Part shown: one piece after another, positions 32,442-40,141 of the stretch
Numbering within the stretch: position 1 is the first letter of the stretch
How the letters are laid out: every line of letters begins with the position of its first letter
Virus record (IMG/VR): IMGVR_UViG_3300023184_000042
Coordinates: 1 to 64,000 of that record
Direction: 5' to 3' (one strand)
Length of the DNA stretch: 64,000 nucleotides
Source of the DNA: a virus
Notes under the pieces: generated by a model
Database searches by the model: none
Told to the model about the DNA's origin: nothing
The model's input: only the letters and a program-made list of their open reading frames with translations
Translations under genes and position numbers: made by a program

Positions 32442-32550
32442 TAAATTAAATAATCCATTAGATTGGAATTGGACAGCAATTATTACTTGGGCAGTTATAA
32501 GCACAATTGCATATAATATATTTTCATTCCTATATTCATTAGTATGTTAG
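32428..32550 (+). CDS. small membrane protein (40 aa)
   Basis: Reads MKKYNKLNNPLDWNWTAIIT, then WAVISTIAYNIFSFLYSLVC: a single transmembrane helix. It overlaps the previous gene by 14 bases and the next start by 7. Support is from packing and composition. Confidence 0.5.
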   Translation: MKKYNKLNNPLDWNWTAIITWAVISTIAYNIFSFLYSLVC

Positions 32551-32972
32551 GAGTAGTAGCAGGTAGCTTTGATGTTATACATCCAGGTTATATAAAAATG
32601 TTCAAAGAGTGTAAAAAAAATTGTGATGAGTTTGTTGTATTATTGCAAACAGATCCTACAATAGAACGTCCCGAAAAATGTAAACCTATTTTAGATTATT
32701 TAGATCGAATAGAAATTCTTGAATCTATAAAATACATTGATAGAGTATATGTATATGAAACTGAAAACGACTTGTATATGTTACTCAAAGCACTCCGTCC
32801 GGACATCAGATTCCTTGGAGATGACTATCTAGATAAAAAATACACAGGAGATGATTTATACATTCCAATTTGGTGGATAGGAAGATCTCATGGATGGTCA
32901 ACTACTAAATTCAAAGAAGTAATTTCCAATCAAATAGAGGTTCAAAGATTACAAAAATTAGCTGCTAAATAA
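32544..32972 (+). CDS. cytidylyltransferase-like nucleotidyltransferase
   Basis: The N-terminal GSFDVIHPGYI is the HxGH-type nucleotide-binding motif (here HPGY), and the C-terminal IGRSHGWSTTKFKE carries the RSxxxSTT-like block of glycerol-3-phosphate/RfaE-type cytidylyltransferases. Length 142 residues matches the single-domain family. It would couple CMP or AMP to a phosphorylated small molecule, perhaps a sugar or polyol; the substrate is not readable. The HxGH histidine is replaced by tyrosine, which may affect activity. Confidence 0.78.
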   Translation: MLGVVAGSFDVIHPGYIKMFKECKKNCDEFVVLLQTDPTIERPEKCKPILDYLDRIEILESIKYIDRVYVYETENDLYMLLKALRPDIRFLGDDYLDKKYTGDDLYIPIWWIGRSHGWSTTKFKEVISNQIEVQRLQKLAAK

Positions 32973-33008
32973 TTTGTTTAATTCAAAAGAAATACTTAAA
33001 TTTATAGT

Positions 33009-33413
33009 ATGAAAAGAATATATTTAGACGACGTAAGAACACCAGTAGATCCAGATTGGATCGTGGTAAGAAACTATGAGCAGTTTGTTGATACTGTAAC
33101 TTTCCATGGTTTAGATCAAATTGATTTAATCTCTCTTGATCATGATTTAGGCGATTCAGCAATGGCAGAATGGCATAAGAATGTGTATCATAATTACACT
33201 TTGAATTACGATAACATCACTGAAAAAACAGGAATGGATTGTACTAAATGGTTAGTTAATCAATGGTTAGACGGTCAGCCAGTTGTTGATGTAGTTATTC
33301 ATTCTGCTAATGCAGTTGGTAGTGCAAACATGATGGGATATATTAATAATTACAGACACGTGCACAGACTGCCTCAGAATTGTGTACGAGTTCAAATAGA
33401 ACATACAGTATAA
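33009..33413 (+). CDS. cyclic-phosphate-processing receiver-like (cREC) domain protein
   Basis: Matches the stand-alone cREC domain described in RNA-repair gene contexts: IYLDDVRTPVDPDW at the start, LISLDHDLGDS in the middle, TGMDCTKWLVNQW and IHSANAVGSANMMGYI at the end. The receiver-like acidic pocket (DD, D-H-D) is intact. The family is predicted to act on cyclic phosphates at RNA ends. The HAD gene at 34218, phosphoesterase at 34859 and RNA ligase at 44744 fit the same theme. Confidence 0.72.
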   Translation: MKRIYLDDVRTPVDPDWIVVRNYEQFVDTVTFHGLDQIDLISLDHDLGDSAMAEWHKNVYHNYTLNYDNITEKTGMDCTKWLVNQWLDGQPVVDVVIHSANAVGSANMMGYINNYRHVHRLPQNCVRVQIEHTV

Positions 33414-33416
33414 ATT

Positions 33417-33635
33417 ATGACTTTATTAGATACTTTAAGAATGAACTTTTCAGGTGAATATTCACCCGATATGCCTGAAACTCATGCACAAATTGCAGCG
33501 TTTATTGCTGAAGATTTTGCTATGAAATTTCATATGTGGATGATGCAAAATGATACTCAAGCAAATGCAGAAATGTTTTTTGGATATACAGATCAAGATA
33601 TGATGAATGTATTTAAACAACAAATGGGTTTATGA
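33417..33635 (+). CDS. hypothetical protein (72 aa)
   Basis: Helical small protein rich in methionine and alanine (ETHAQIAAFIAEDFAMKFHM). The stop overlaps the next start (ATGA). No family recognised. Confidence 0.6.
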   Translation: MTLLDTLRMNFSGEYSPDMPETHAQIAAFIAEDFAMKFHMWMMQNDTQANAEMFFGYTDQDMMNVFKQQMGL

Positions 33636-33775
33636 CAGAGGTATTACATCTCATTGGAATCTGTCCGGACCATTTTGCCCACAATAATTTAATTGAATTT
33701 TGTATGGCAAATAGTTCGGAATTTTCTTGGTTATATCAGAAATTTTGCTTATCTTTATCTAAATTAAAAAAATAA
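33632..33775 (+). CDS. small hypothetical protein (47 aa)
   Basis: Reads MTEVLHLIGICPDHFAHNNL, then IEFCMANSSEFSWLYQKFCL. ATGA coupled to the upstream gene. Its 3' half contains the promoter for the next gene, so the C-terminus (CLSLSKLKK) is constrained by promoter sequence. Confidence 0.5.
   Translation: MTEVLHLIGICPDHFAHNNLIEFCMANSSEFSWLYQKFCLSLSKLKK
33726..33757 (+). promoter_or_regulatory. Bacteroidota-type promoter inside a coding region
   Basis: CTTG, 20 bases, TATCTTTA. The -33 box is weaker than elsewhere; spacing is exact. It precedes the 33780 gene. Confidence 0.65.
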
Positions 33776-33779
33776 AATT

Positions 33780-34022
33780 ATGGCAGCAGAAAGTAACACT
33801 TCAGTAGATATTGAATTATGGATCAAAAAAATTATAACATCAATTGATCATCCTACACAATTTAAAGCAGCTAGAAAATTAATTGCTCGTTATATGGTTA
33901 GATTGCAACAAGATGGGTTGGATTGGTATATCAGAAATCACATTGATAACAAATTTGATACATTAATTACAAGACAGCGTCAAACTTTACGAGATAACCT
34001 TAATGCAAAATTAAATGTCTAA
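33780..34022 (+). CDS. hypothetical protein (80 aa)
   Basis: Helical, basic C-terminal half (FDTLITRQRQTLRDNLNAKL). It is the first gene after the 33726 promoter and overlaps the next by 8 bases. No family recognised. Confidence 0.6.
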   Translation: MAAESNTSVDIELWIKKIITSIDHPTQFKAARKLIARYMVRLQQDGLDWYIRNHIDNKFDTLITRQRQTLRDNLNAKLNV

Positions 34023-34218
34023 TACAAAAATAACAATTGAGCTCAATGATTTACAGCAAGCTCAATACGACGATTGGTGTGCTACCATTAAAAAGTTATA
34101 TGGTAAGATTGGAAATATGACCTGGTCCGTTTCTGATTGTGGAATAGGTCAAACTATTAAAGTGTATAGTGAGCTTACAAAATTGACATTAAATTTAACA
34201 GATATAGATTCTTGGTAA
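34015..34218 (+). CDS. hypothetical protein (67 aa)
   Basis: Small soluble protein (MSNTKITIELNDLQQAQYDD) with a strand-rich end. TAATG junction with the following HAD gene. No family recognised. Confidence 0.6.
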   Translation: MSNTKITIELNDLQQAQYDDWCATIKKLYGKIGNMTWSVSDCGIGQTIKVYSELTKLTLNLTDIDSW

Positions 34219-34805
34219 TGAAAGTAATATTTTTAGATAACGATGGTGTAATCTGCCTTTCTAACAATTGGGGTGGCAGAGCAAAAAAATATAAGAAATA
34301 TCGCAAACTTCATCCAGAAGCTACTTCTTATAGTCAAGTAGATGTGTTTCATAGATTTGACGATTTTGACAAAAAAGCAGTAAAGGTTCTAAATGAAATT
34401 TTAGAAACTACCCAAGCTGAAATTGTAGTATCTTCCGATTGGAAGAAACATGCTACTCTAGAAGAGTTAGGAGATTATTATGAGTCACAAGGAATAATTA
34501 AACGACCTTTAGCCTTTACTCCTTCATTCATTGGGTGTGATAAACCTGAAGATTTTGTGTGGCAATTTTACCAAAGATATGAACAAGAAAGAGCTTTGGA
34601 AATACATCAATATTTAAAGGATCATCCTGAAGTTACTCATTGGGTTGCAATAGATGATTTAGATATGCGTTATGATATTGTCTATACAGACGGTGTAGAA
34701 GACATCAATCCATGGGGACTTAAGAATTTTGTGTATACAGCTCTTCCTAGCGAAGGAATCAAGCAACATGGAAAAAAAGAAAAAGTATTAAATTTTCTTC
34801 AATAA
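34218..34805 (+). CDS. HAD-superfamily phosphatase-like protein (RNA-repair associated type)
   Basis: The start at 34218 gives MKVIFLDNDGVICL with motif I DxDG (D7, D9), a motif II-like VVSSDW and a motif IV-like AIDDLDMR. The compact form with SSDW and ID-D resembles the HAD domains found as stand-alone or fused modules in RNA repair systems (HAD-SAK group). Likely an end-processing phosphatase. TAATG coupled to the preceding gene. Confidence 0.75.
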   Translation: MKVIFLDNDGVICLSNNWGGRAKKYKKYRKLHPEATSYSQVDVFHRFDDFDKKAVKVLNEILETTQAEIVVSSDWKKHATLEELGDYYESQGIIKRPLAFTPSFIGCDKPEDFVWQFYQRYEQERALEIHQYLKDHPEVTHWVAIDDLDMRYDIVYTDGVEDINPWGLKNFVYTALPSEGIKQHGKKEKVLNFLQ

Positions 34806-34807
34806 GA

Positions 34808-34839
34808 TTAGGATTTAAGGAATTAATGTCTTATCTTTA
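34808..34839 (+). promoter_or_regulatory. Bacteroidota-type promoter
   Basis: TTAG, 20 bases, TATCTTTA; precedes the phosphoesterase at 34859. Confidence 0.82.
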
Positions 34840-34858
34840 AGTATTAATAAAAAGAGAT

Positions 34859-35500
34859 ATGAAAATAGTAGCAAAAAATGTTTGGTTTACGTCCGATTCT
34901 CATTTTGGACATACCAATATTTGTAGAGGAGTTTCTAAATGGAACACAGGAGATGAAGAAGAGTTTAATGCTGCTACTCGTAATTTTCCAGACTTAGAAA
35001 CAATGAATGAACACATTGTTGAGAACATTAATAATTGTGTCGGAGAAAATGATTGGTTAATACATCTTGGAGATTTTTCCTTTGGAGGAATTGAAAATAT
35101 TGAAGTTTTACGTTCTCAAATCAAATGTAAAAACATTGTATTGATTATAGGAAATCATGATCATCACATTGAAAACAACAAAGAAAATGTCAGAAAACAT
35201 TTTCGTCACGTTGCCCATTATGAGGAACTAGATGTGACTGTAGAGAATAGATTAGGTGCTAATAAACACAAATTTGTTCTTTGCCATTACCCAATTGTAT
35301 CTTGGAACAATATGCCAAGAGGAGCATTTATGTTGCATGGTCATCAGCATTTGAAAGGCGATTCTAGATTTGGAGAAGGAAGAAGAATGGATGTTGGAAT
35401 GTGTGGATCTCCTGAATTTAGACCCTACCATATTGATGAAGTTTTAGAGTTGTTAAGTGGTAGAGATTCTAGAGAAAGACATTCTAGAGACGAAAAATAG
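34859..35500 (+). CDS. calcineurin-like metallophosphoesterase
   Basis: Metal-binding blocks in order: FTSDSHFGHTN, IHLGDFSFGG, IIGNHDHHIE, LCHYPI and LHGHQH. 213 residues, a normal length for the group that acts on nucleotides or nucleic acid ends. Distinct in sequence from the 2010 gene. The stop codon overlaps the first bases of a tRNA-like gene. Proximity to the cREC and HAD genes suggests RNA-end processing, but this is inference. Confidence 0.87.
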   Translation: MKIVAKNVWFTSDSHFGHTNICRGVSKWNTGDEEEFNAATRNFPDLETMNEHIVENINNCVGENDWLIHLGDFSFGGIENIEVLRSQIKCKNIVLIIGNHDHHIENNKENVRKHFRHVAHYEELDVTVENRLGANKHKFVLCHYPIVSWNNMPRGAFMLHGHQHLKGDSRFGEGRRMDVGMCGSPEFRPYHIDEVLELLSGRDSRERHSRDEK

Positions 35501-35611
35501 TCAGGTGGCGGAATGGTAGACGCACCGAATAGTTAAACGGAGTGGAATAAGTCGCAATATAGTTGAGATACACATAAGACCCATACGCAGGTTCGATTCC
35601 TGTCCTGACTA
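35499..35611 (+). tRNA. atypical tRNA with a perfect acceptor and an extra ~30 bases (Leu/Ser-like)
   Basis: Acceptor AGTCAGG/CCTGACT is perfect, the D-arm GGCGGAATGGTAGACGC is class II-like and the T-arm GCAGG-TTCGATT-CCTGT is canonical. The part between D and T arms is 62 bases, about 30 longer than in a class II tRNA, and no normal anticodon stem is evident. An enlarged variable arm or small insertion is possible. Its first base pair overlaps the preceding stop codon. Confidence 0.5.
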
Positions 35612-35631
35612 CTAAATTAAAATAATAAATT

Positions 35632-35787
35632 ATGATAATAGTATTAGCACAATTTGGATTAATGTCATTAAATTTAATGACAGCACATATAACAAAACAA
35701 AAAGGAGGTAATCCTGCGTTTAGCTATTTCGTAGCCGGCATACTTTGTGGCTTTGGAATTTCAGCATTGATTAAATTATTAGTATGA
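35632..35787 (+). CDS. small membrane protein (51 aa)
   Basis: Two hydrophobic segments, MIIVLAQFGLMSLNLMTAHI and FSYFVAGILCGFGISALIKL, joined by a KQKGGNPA turn. The stop overlaps the SGNH hydrolase start (ATGAGA), which supports it. Function unknown. Confidence 0.55.
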   Translation: MIIVLAQFGLMSLNLMTAHITKQKGGNPAFSYFVAGILCGFGISALIKLLV

Positions 35788-36269
35788 GAATAATCTATTT
35801 TATGATAATGTTAGTGTCAATGTCTACATTTTCACAAAACATTATAATAGGAGATTCACAAGTTCCATTTATTGATGCTCAAACTCACAAAGCAAATAGA
35901 GTGCCTCAATTATGGAGAGGTGGTATTGGAGTTGCAGATTTAACTGCAATGGTTAATAACTATCCAATTACTCCTTCCATACAAAATGTAGTAATTAGTA
36001 TTGGAACTAATGATAGATTTCAAAGCGATGTAGTGCAATTATTTTCAGCACTTAAACGTAAGTTTCCAAAAGCTAAATTTTATGCAGTGCAAGGCTCGTG
36101 GGGCTGGGGTGGAGTTAAATCAATATCTAGAACTACTGTATATTCATATTATACAAAGTTTTTACCTTATGGAGTTGTAATAATTCAACCTGCGATAGGT
36201 CCGGGAGATCCGCATGGGCCAAAAGCATCTTATAATTTAATAGGAGAAAGTTTAGATAAAATATTGTAA
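35784..36269 (+). CDS. secreted SGNH/GDSL-family hydrolase
   Basis: A cleavable signal peptide (MRIIYFMIMLVSMSTFSQ) is followed by IIGDSQ (block I serine S25), SIGTND (block III) and DPHGPKASY (block V, D and H). These are the SGNH esterase blocks in order, at 161 residues a compact version. A secreted deacetylase/esterase could trim acetyl groups from peptidoglycan or surface polysaccharide, assisting lysis or excluding competitors; the substrate is inferred only. Confidence 0.82.
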   Translation: MRIIYFMIMLVSMSTFSQNIIIGDSQVPFIDAQTHKANRVPQLWRGGIGVADLTAMVNNYPITPSIQNVVISIGTNDRFQSDVVQLFSALKRKFPKAKFYAVQGSWGWGGVKSISRTTVYSYYTKFLPYGVVIIQPAIGPGDPHGPKASYNLIGESLDKIL

Positions 36270-36270
36270 T

Positions 36271-36549
36271 ATGGATTATAAAAACGAATTAGATAAAATT
36301 ATCAATCAGTTAGATGCATTTTCAAATACATGGATTGGCCAGTATATTTTTAATTTCTTAATAGGCATAGCTATTATATTACTAATAGGTACTGGATTAT
36401 ATTTAGGAGCTGCTTTTGTAACTTGGTCATTTCCTTCATTGAAATGGTTTTTAAGTGGGTCTAATTCTCTATACAGAATAATTGTATTAGTATATGCTTT
36501 CGCAGTATTTATAGGTACTATAGATAATGGAGATGATTATCCTATGTAA
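36271..36549 (+). CDS. membrane protein (92 aa)
   Basis: Two to three transmembrane helices (YIFNFLIGIAIILLIGTGLY, then LYRIIVLVYAFAVFIGTI). It starts one base after the secreted hydrolase, in the same unit as two exported proteins. Holin-like size but no specific signature. Confidence 0.62.
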   Translation: MDYKNELDKIINQLDAFSNTWIGQYIFNFLIGIAIILLIGTGLYLGAAFVTWSFPSLKWFLSGSNSLYRIIVLVYAFAVFIGTIDNGDDYPM

Positions 36550-36566
36550 AAATACTTTAAAAAAGA

Positions 36567-36598
36567 TTTGGTTCCTACAATATAATTTCTTATCTTTA
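36567..36598 (+). promoter_or_regulatory. Bacteroidota-type promoter
   Basis: TTTG, 20 bases, TATCTTTA with leader TGTATAGAAATTAA; drives the DNA ligase. Confidence 0.85.
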
Positions 36599-36624
36599 TG
36601 TATAGAAATTAAATAATAAGACAT

Positions 36625-37923
36625 ATGAAAAATGATTTTCAGTTATTAAGGTTGATGGTAGACGAGTTGAACTCGACAAATAGCATCAATGACAAAAAAG
36701 AAATTTTATCGAAATATGATGACGAGTTTATTAAGAAAGTAATTTATTACACTTATAATCCGACATTTCAATATTACATAACTCCTGATAATTTAGAGAA
36801 GAATTACTCTAATGATTTAGGTAAAGTCGTTAAGTATAGTGATTTATTTGAATTGTTAGATGCTTTGAAATCTAGATCAATCACAGGTCACTTGGCTATT
36901 AACTCAGTCAATGATTTTTGTTTTGATAATGAAAAGTATAAAGACTTAATTTATAAAATAATTGGTAAGGATTTAGAAATTAGAATGGGAGACTCTTTAA
37001 TTAATAAAGTATTCCCTGACTTAATTCCAACCTTTGACTGTGCTTTGGCTACCGATTTTGATAAGGTGCAAGTAGACTTTGCCAAAGATACCTTTTTTGC
37101 TTCTAGGAAGTTAGACGGTGTTAGATGTTTAGCAGTAGTAGATGATATGGGTGGAGTGACTTTGTGGTCTAGACAGGGTAATCAATTTCTTACCCTAGAA
37201 AAGGTAGAAAAAGAAATAGCTTCTTTAGGTATGCGTGATGTGGTATTTGACGGTGAAATATGTCTGGTAGATGCCTTAGGTAATGAAGATTTCCAGGGTA
37301 TTATGAAGCAAATTCGTAAGAAAGACCATCAAATTGCCAATCCTAAATACCTAATCTTTGACACTATTTCCGGAGATGAGTTTAGAACTAAAACGGGTAC
37401 CCTTAAATATTCAAGCAGATATGCTAGATTAGGAGAGATCTTTTTTGATCCTTCTAGGTATAATCACTTAAAAGTAGTTACTCAAACGGTAATTACCACA
37501 GAAGATCAATATATTAATATGATGACTCAATCTGATGCTGATGGCTGGGAAGGATTAATCTTAAGAAAAAATGTTGGTTATGAAGGTAAGCGTAGTAAAA
37601 ATATGCTTAAGTGTAAATCATTTAAAGACGCTGAATATAGAGTTATTGACTTAGAAGTTGGTCCTTTTAGAATGATTGAAAATGGTTTGGAAATAACCAG
37701 AGAAGTTTTAAGTAATGTAGTTATCGAGCATAAAGGTAATAGAGTGTCAGTTGGTTCAGGATTCTCACTTAATGAAAGACAATATTTTTATGACAATCCA
37801 GCAGAGATCTTAAATAAAATTATTACCGTTAAGTATTTTCAAGAGACACAAAACCAGGCAGGTAATTGGAGTTTGCGTTTCCCGACAATTAAAGTAATTC
37901 ACGGAACGAAAAGAACAGTATAA
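36625..37923 (+). CDS. ATP-dependent DNA ligase
   Basis: Motif I RKLDGVR with the adenylated lysine K162, motif III-like VVFDGEICL, motif IV EGLILRK and motif V MLKCKSF lie at standard spacing, followed by an OB-like C-terminal domain. The N-terminal 130 residues are an extra helical domain. It seals nicks during replication, repair or recombination. 432 residues is typical of phage ligases. It heads its own transcription unit. Confidence 0.9.
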   Translation: MKNDFQLLRLMVDELNSTNSINDKKEILSKYDDEFIKKVIYYTYNPTFQYYITPDNLEKNYSNDLGKVVKYSDLFELLDALKSRSITGHLAINSVNDFCFDNEKYKDLIYKIIGKDLEIRMGDSLINKVFPDLIPTFDCALATDFDKVQVDFAKDTFFASRKLDGVRCLAVVDDMGGVTLWSRQGNQFLTLEKVEKEIASLGMRDVVFDGEICLVDALGNEDFQGIMKQIRKKDHQIANPKYLIFDTISGDEFRTKTGTLKYSSRYARLGEIFFDPSRYNHLKVVTQTVITTEDQYINMMTQSDADGWEGLILRKNVGYEGKRSKNMLKCKSFKDAEYRVIDLEVGPFRMIENGLEITREVLSNVVIEHKGNRVSVGSGFSLNERQYFYDNPAEILNKIITVKYFQETQNQAGNWSLRFPTIKVIHGTKRTV

Positions 37924-38171
37924 TGGATTCGAAACCAACTCCAATGAAAAAGCCTAAATACAAAATAGGTCAGCTAGTATATGTAAATTTTTTAGGTTCT
38001 CCTAAATTAAGTAGACTAACTGAGTTGCGTGGTAAACATGGCAGAGATCAAGACAGATGGATTTATTATGCAGTCGACGTTTATGACGGAACGGTATATC
38101 CAAATGTAGGAGTAGGTAATACAGAAAAGACATTTAACATTAACATTGAAAAAACTAAACAATTATCATGA
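37923..38171 (+). CDS. hypothetical protein (82 aa)
   Basis: Small basic strand-rich protein (KYKIGQLVYVNFLGSPKLSR), possibly an SH3-like barrel. The start overlaps the ligase stop (TAATG) and its end overlaps the next tiny gene. It may work with the ligase; no evidence beyond linkage. Confidence 0.6.
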   Translation: MDSKPTPMKKPKYKIGQLVYVNFLGSPKLSRLTELRGKHGRDQDRWIYYAVDVYDGTVYPNVGVGNTEKTFNINIEKTKQLS

Positions 38172-38266
38172 TGCAAATTTTCTTAAAAGTAATTATCAGT
38201 TTAGTGCTTTGGTTAGTGGTAGCAAAAGTATTTTTATATTTCGGTAAAAAAATATTTAAAGATTAG
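38168..38266 (+). CDS. tiny membrane protein (32 aa)
   Basis: Reads MMQIFLKVIISLVLWLVVAK, then VFLYFGKKIFKD: one transmembrane helix with a basic end. ATGATG junction with the upstream gene. The stop codon coincides with the -33 box (TTAG) of the next promoter. Confidence 0.5.
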   Translation: MMQIFLKVIISLVLWLVVAKVFLYFGKKIFKD

Positions 38267-38294
38267 GATACTCCAAAAGGTTATCTTATATTTA
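38263..38294 (+). promoter_or_regulatory. Bacteroidota-type promoter, variant
   Basis: TTAG, 20 bases, TATATTTA. The spacer contains CTCCAAAAGG and TTATC, shared with the promoter at 41999. Confidence 0.72.
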
Positions 38295-38321
38295 TGAAGT
38301 AATTAAAATTAAATAGTCAAT

Positions 38322-38498
38322 ATGGCAACAGTACAAAAACGTTCGAGACAATCGAGAGCATTAGATATGCTTGAAGCTCAATTAAAGAGTGGAGTAAAAA
38401 CTGAAAAGAAAACTACGGATGTAAAAATTCCTTTAACAGATTCTGATAGAAGAAGAATTGAAAAGGAAATAGAAGTCCTAAAATCTAAATTAGTTTAA
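38322..38498 (+). CDS. small basic protein (58 aa)
   Basis: Reads MATVQKRSRQSRALDMLEAQ and ends in a charged helix RRRIEKEIEVLKSKL. Possibly DNA-binding. It starts 27 bases after the promoter. No family recognised. Confidence 0.58.
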   Translation: MATVQKRSRQSRALDMLEAQLKSGVKTEKKTTDVKIPLTDSDRRRIEKEIEVLKSKLV

Positions 38499-38508
38499 TT
38501 TTAATTGT

Positions 38509-38907
38509 ATGGCTCTTAAGGCAGATAATAAAATTTACTTAAGTTGGGACGACGTAAGTGATTTAGTTGATACACTTTGTGAAAAGATTGTAACTGAACA
38601 ACCTCAAATTGATTCTATATTTGGAATTGCTCGAGGTGGTATGATCCCAGCAGTAATGGTATCACATAGATTAGGCTTGACCTGGTCAAATGTAATGTTA
38701 CCTAATACTCTAGTAATAGATGATATTTGTGATACAGGGCATACATTAAAAAATTGTATAGGAGGTTATACCGCAGTGTTGCATCATAAACCGCATACTG
38801 CTTGTTTAACTCCTACCATATATGCTTCACTGCATGAAGGTGATGAATGGATAATTTATCCATGGGAAAGAAATGATTCTGCACCAGTGCAAGATTATTT
38901 AAAATAA
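38509..38907 (+). CDS. phosphoribosyltransferase
   Basis: PRPP-binding motif LVIDDICDTGHTLKN (both acidic residues and the TGxT loop present) and an early IFGIARGGMIPAVM strand, as in xanthine/hypoxanthine-type phosphoribosyltransferases. 132 residues is on the short side. Probably nucleobase salvage supporting phage DNA synthesis. Confidence 0.82.
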   Translation: MALKADNKIYLSWDDVSDLVDTLCEKIVTEQPQIDSIFGIARGGMIPAVMVSHRLGLTWSNVMLPNTLVIDDICDTGHTLKNCIGGYTAVLHHKPHTACLTPTIYASLHEGDEWIIYPWERNDSAPVQDYLK

Positions 38908-38941
38908 TATAAAAAAATCGCCTGAAAATATAGCTAGGTGC

Positions 38942-38955
38942 ATATTTATATTAAA
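38942..38955 (+). promoter_or_regulatory. candidate late promoter motif
   Basis: ATATTTATATTAAA ends 11 bases before the 38967 start. Best match to the recurring late-type consensus. Confidence 0.45.
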
Positions 38956-38966
38956 TAAAAAACAAA

Positions 38967-39113
38967 ATGACACAAGTCCATACATATCAATCACAATCGT
39001 TTAGAATGCTTCAAGGAGCAGGAGCTACAATATGTAATAATGATGTGATTTTAGGCTCTTTACGTAATGATAGTATTACATGGGAACTGAAAAATGGAGG
39101 GACTGAGGTATGA
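38967..39113 (+). CDS. small hypothetical protein (48 aa)
   Basis: Reads MTQVHTYQSQSFRMLQGAGA, then TICNNDVILGSLRNDSITWE. Strand-rich. It stands alone between a late-type motif and a terminator, so it may be a minor virion component. No family recognised. Confidence 0.55.
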   Translation: MTQVHTYQSQSFRMLQGAGATICNNDVILGSLRNDSITWELKNGGTEV

Positions 39114-39142
39114 TATAGGTAATTTACATATTACTATAATTT

Positions 39143-39175
39143 AAGCCTCGGACCATAAAATCCGGGGCTTTTTTA
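39143..39175 (+). terminator. rho-independent terminator
   Basis: AAGCCTCGGA / TCCGGGGCTT stem followed by TTTTATT. It separates protein genes from the tRNA array. Confidence 0.82.
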
Positions 39176-39200
39176 TTGGCCTGGTCATAAAGAATAAATT

Positions 39201-39277
39201 GCGGTGCTGGTGTTTAACGGTTAGCATATGAGTCTTCCAAACTCGAGGTAAGGGTTCGAATCCCTTGCGCCGCTCCA
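39201..39277 (+). tRNA. tRNA-Gly(TCC)
   Basis: Acceptor GCGGTGC/GCGCCGC, anticodon loop CTTCCAA, T-loop TTCGAAT, CCA encoded. Confidence 0.88.
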
Positions 39278-39282
39278 ATATT

Positions 39283-39363
39283 GGGATGCTTCAGTCACTG
39301 GTGTGATAAGCGGTCTGTAAAATCGTTCTGTAAGAGGGTATGGTTCGATTCCATAGTGTCCCA
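39283..39363 (+). tRNA. tRNA-Tyr(GTA)
   Basis: Acceptor GGGATGC/GTGTCCC, anticodon loop CTGTAAA, long variable arm, T-loop TTCGATT. CCA not encoded. Confidence 0.82.
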
Positions 39364-39375
39364 CAAATATTAATT

Positions 39376-39447
39376 GGGTTGGTAGCTCAGAGGCAGAGCG
39401 GCTGTTTGTTAGGCAGCGGGTCGAGATTTCGAAATTCTCCCAGCCCT
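39376..39447 (+). tRNA. tRNA-Asn(GTT)
   Basis: Acceptor GGGTTGG/CCAGCCC, anticodon loop TTGTTAG. The T-arm loop is TTCGAAA and its stem has one mismatch. Confidence 0.82.
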
Positions 39448-39453
39448 CAAAAT

Positions 39454-39524
39454 ACGCCAGTAGTGCAATGGTAGCATCTCGGTCTCCAAAACCGATGGTG
39501 GGGGTTCGAATCCCTCCTGGCGTG
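39454..39524 (+). tRNA. tRNA-Trp(CCA)
   Basis: Perfect acceptor ACGCCAG/CTGGCGT, anticodon loop CTCCAAA. Confidence 0.88.
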
Positions 39525-39555
39525 CGAATTAAGTGTGTAACGTAAATTAGAGATT

Positions 39556-40062
39556 ATGAATAAATATCAAAAAACGCTTGTCGTAGATTCAAGCTTTATG
39601 GCGAGATCTATTATTAGTGCAGAGAGAGCATTTGTGATTTCTTATAAAGGTAATGCTGAAGTTGTTTCTGAACATCCTGAAACTTTTGGATTGGTTAATC
39701 CAGAGTTAAAGATTAATAAACCTTCTATTATACGTGTTTATAAGTATGTTAAACAGCATATTCATAAAGTGCCTTTAACAAGAGAAAATGTTTATAGAAG
39801 AGACAATTTCGAATGTGTATATTGTGGATGTTCAAATATCAAGTTGCTAACTTTAGATCATGTTATACCTCAATCAAAAGGAGGTCAAAACTCTTGGGAC
39901 AATTTAGTTACTGCATGTAAATTTTGTAACTCTGAAAAGGCTGATTTAACTTTGGAAGAGTTTGGTAAGGAAATTCCCGAACCAAAAAGGCCTCATTATT
40001 TAATGTTAATGAAGCAAGTAAATTATATACCTAAAGAATGGGAGTCCTTTCTATTCTTTTAG
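39556..40062 (+). CDS. HNH endonuclease inside the tRNA array
   Basis: The HNH core is complete: RRDNFECVYCG (CxxC), TLDHVIPQSKGG (catalytic H after D), SWDNLVTACKFCNSEKADL (N, CxxC). At 168 residues it matches small phage and bacterial HNH nucleases. It interrupts the tRNA cluster between tRNA-Trp and a degenerate tRNA, a typical landing place for homing endonucleases. The codon usage resembles its surroundings. Confidence 0.85.
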   Translation: MNKYQKTLVVDSSFMARSIISAERAFVISYKGNAEVVSEHPETFGLVNPELKINKPSIIRVYKYVKQHIHKVPLTRENVYRRDNFECVYCGCSNIKLLTLDHVIPQSKGGQNSWDNLVTACKFCNSEKADLTLEEFGKEIPEPKRPHYLMLMKQVNYIPKEWESFLFF

Positions 40063-40066
40063 AATT

Positions 40067-40136
40067 AATTGGAATTAGCTTATAGTAAAGCAGCAGGGGC
40101 TAACCTGTAGAACGGATACGAGAACCGATTCCAATT
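40067..40136 (+). tRNA. degenerate tRNA-like gene, anticodon unclear
   Basis: Nine-bp acceptor AATTGGAAT/ATTCCAATT, D-stem GCTT/AAGC with a 6-base loop lacking GG, anticodon stem GCAGG/CCTGT with only a 6-base loop GGCTAA, and a T-arm without TTC. Either a decayed tRNA or a tRNA-like RNA. Confidence 0.45.
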
Positions 40137-40141
40137 AAAAT

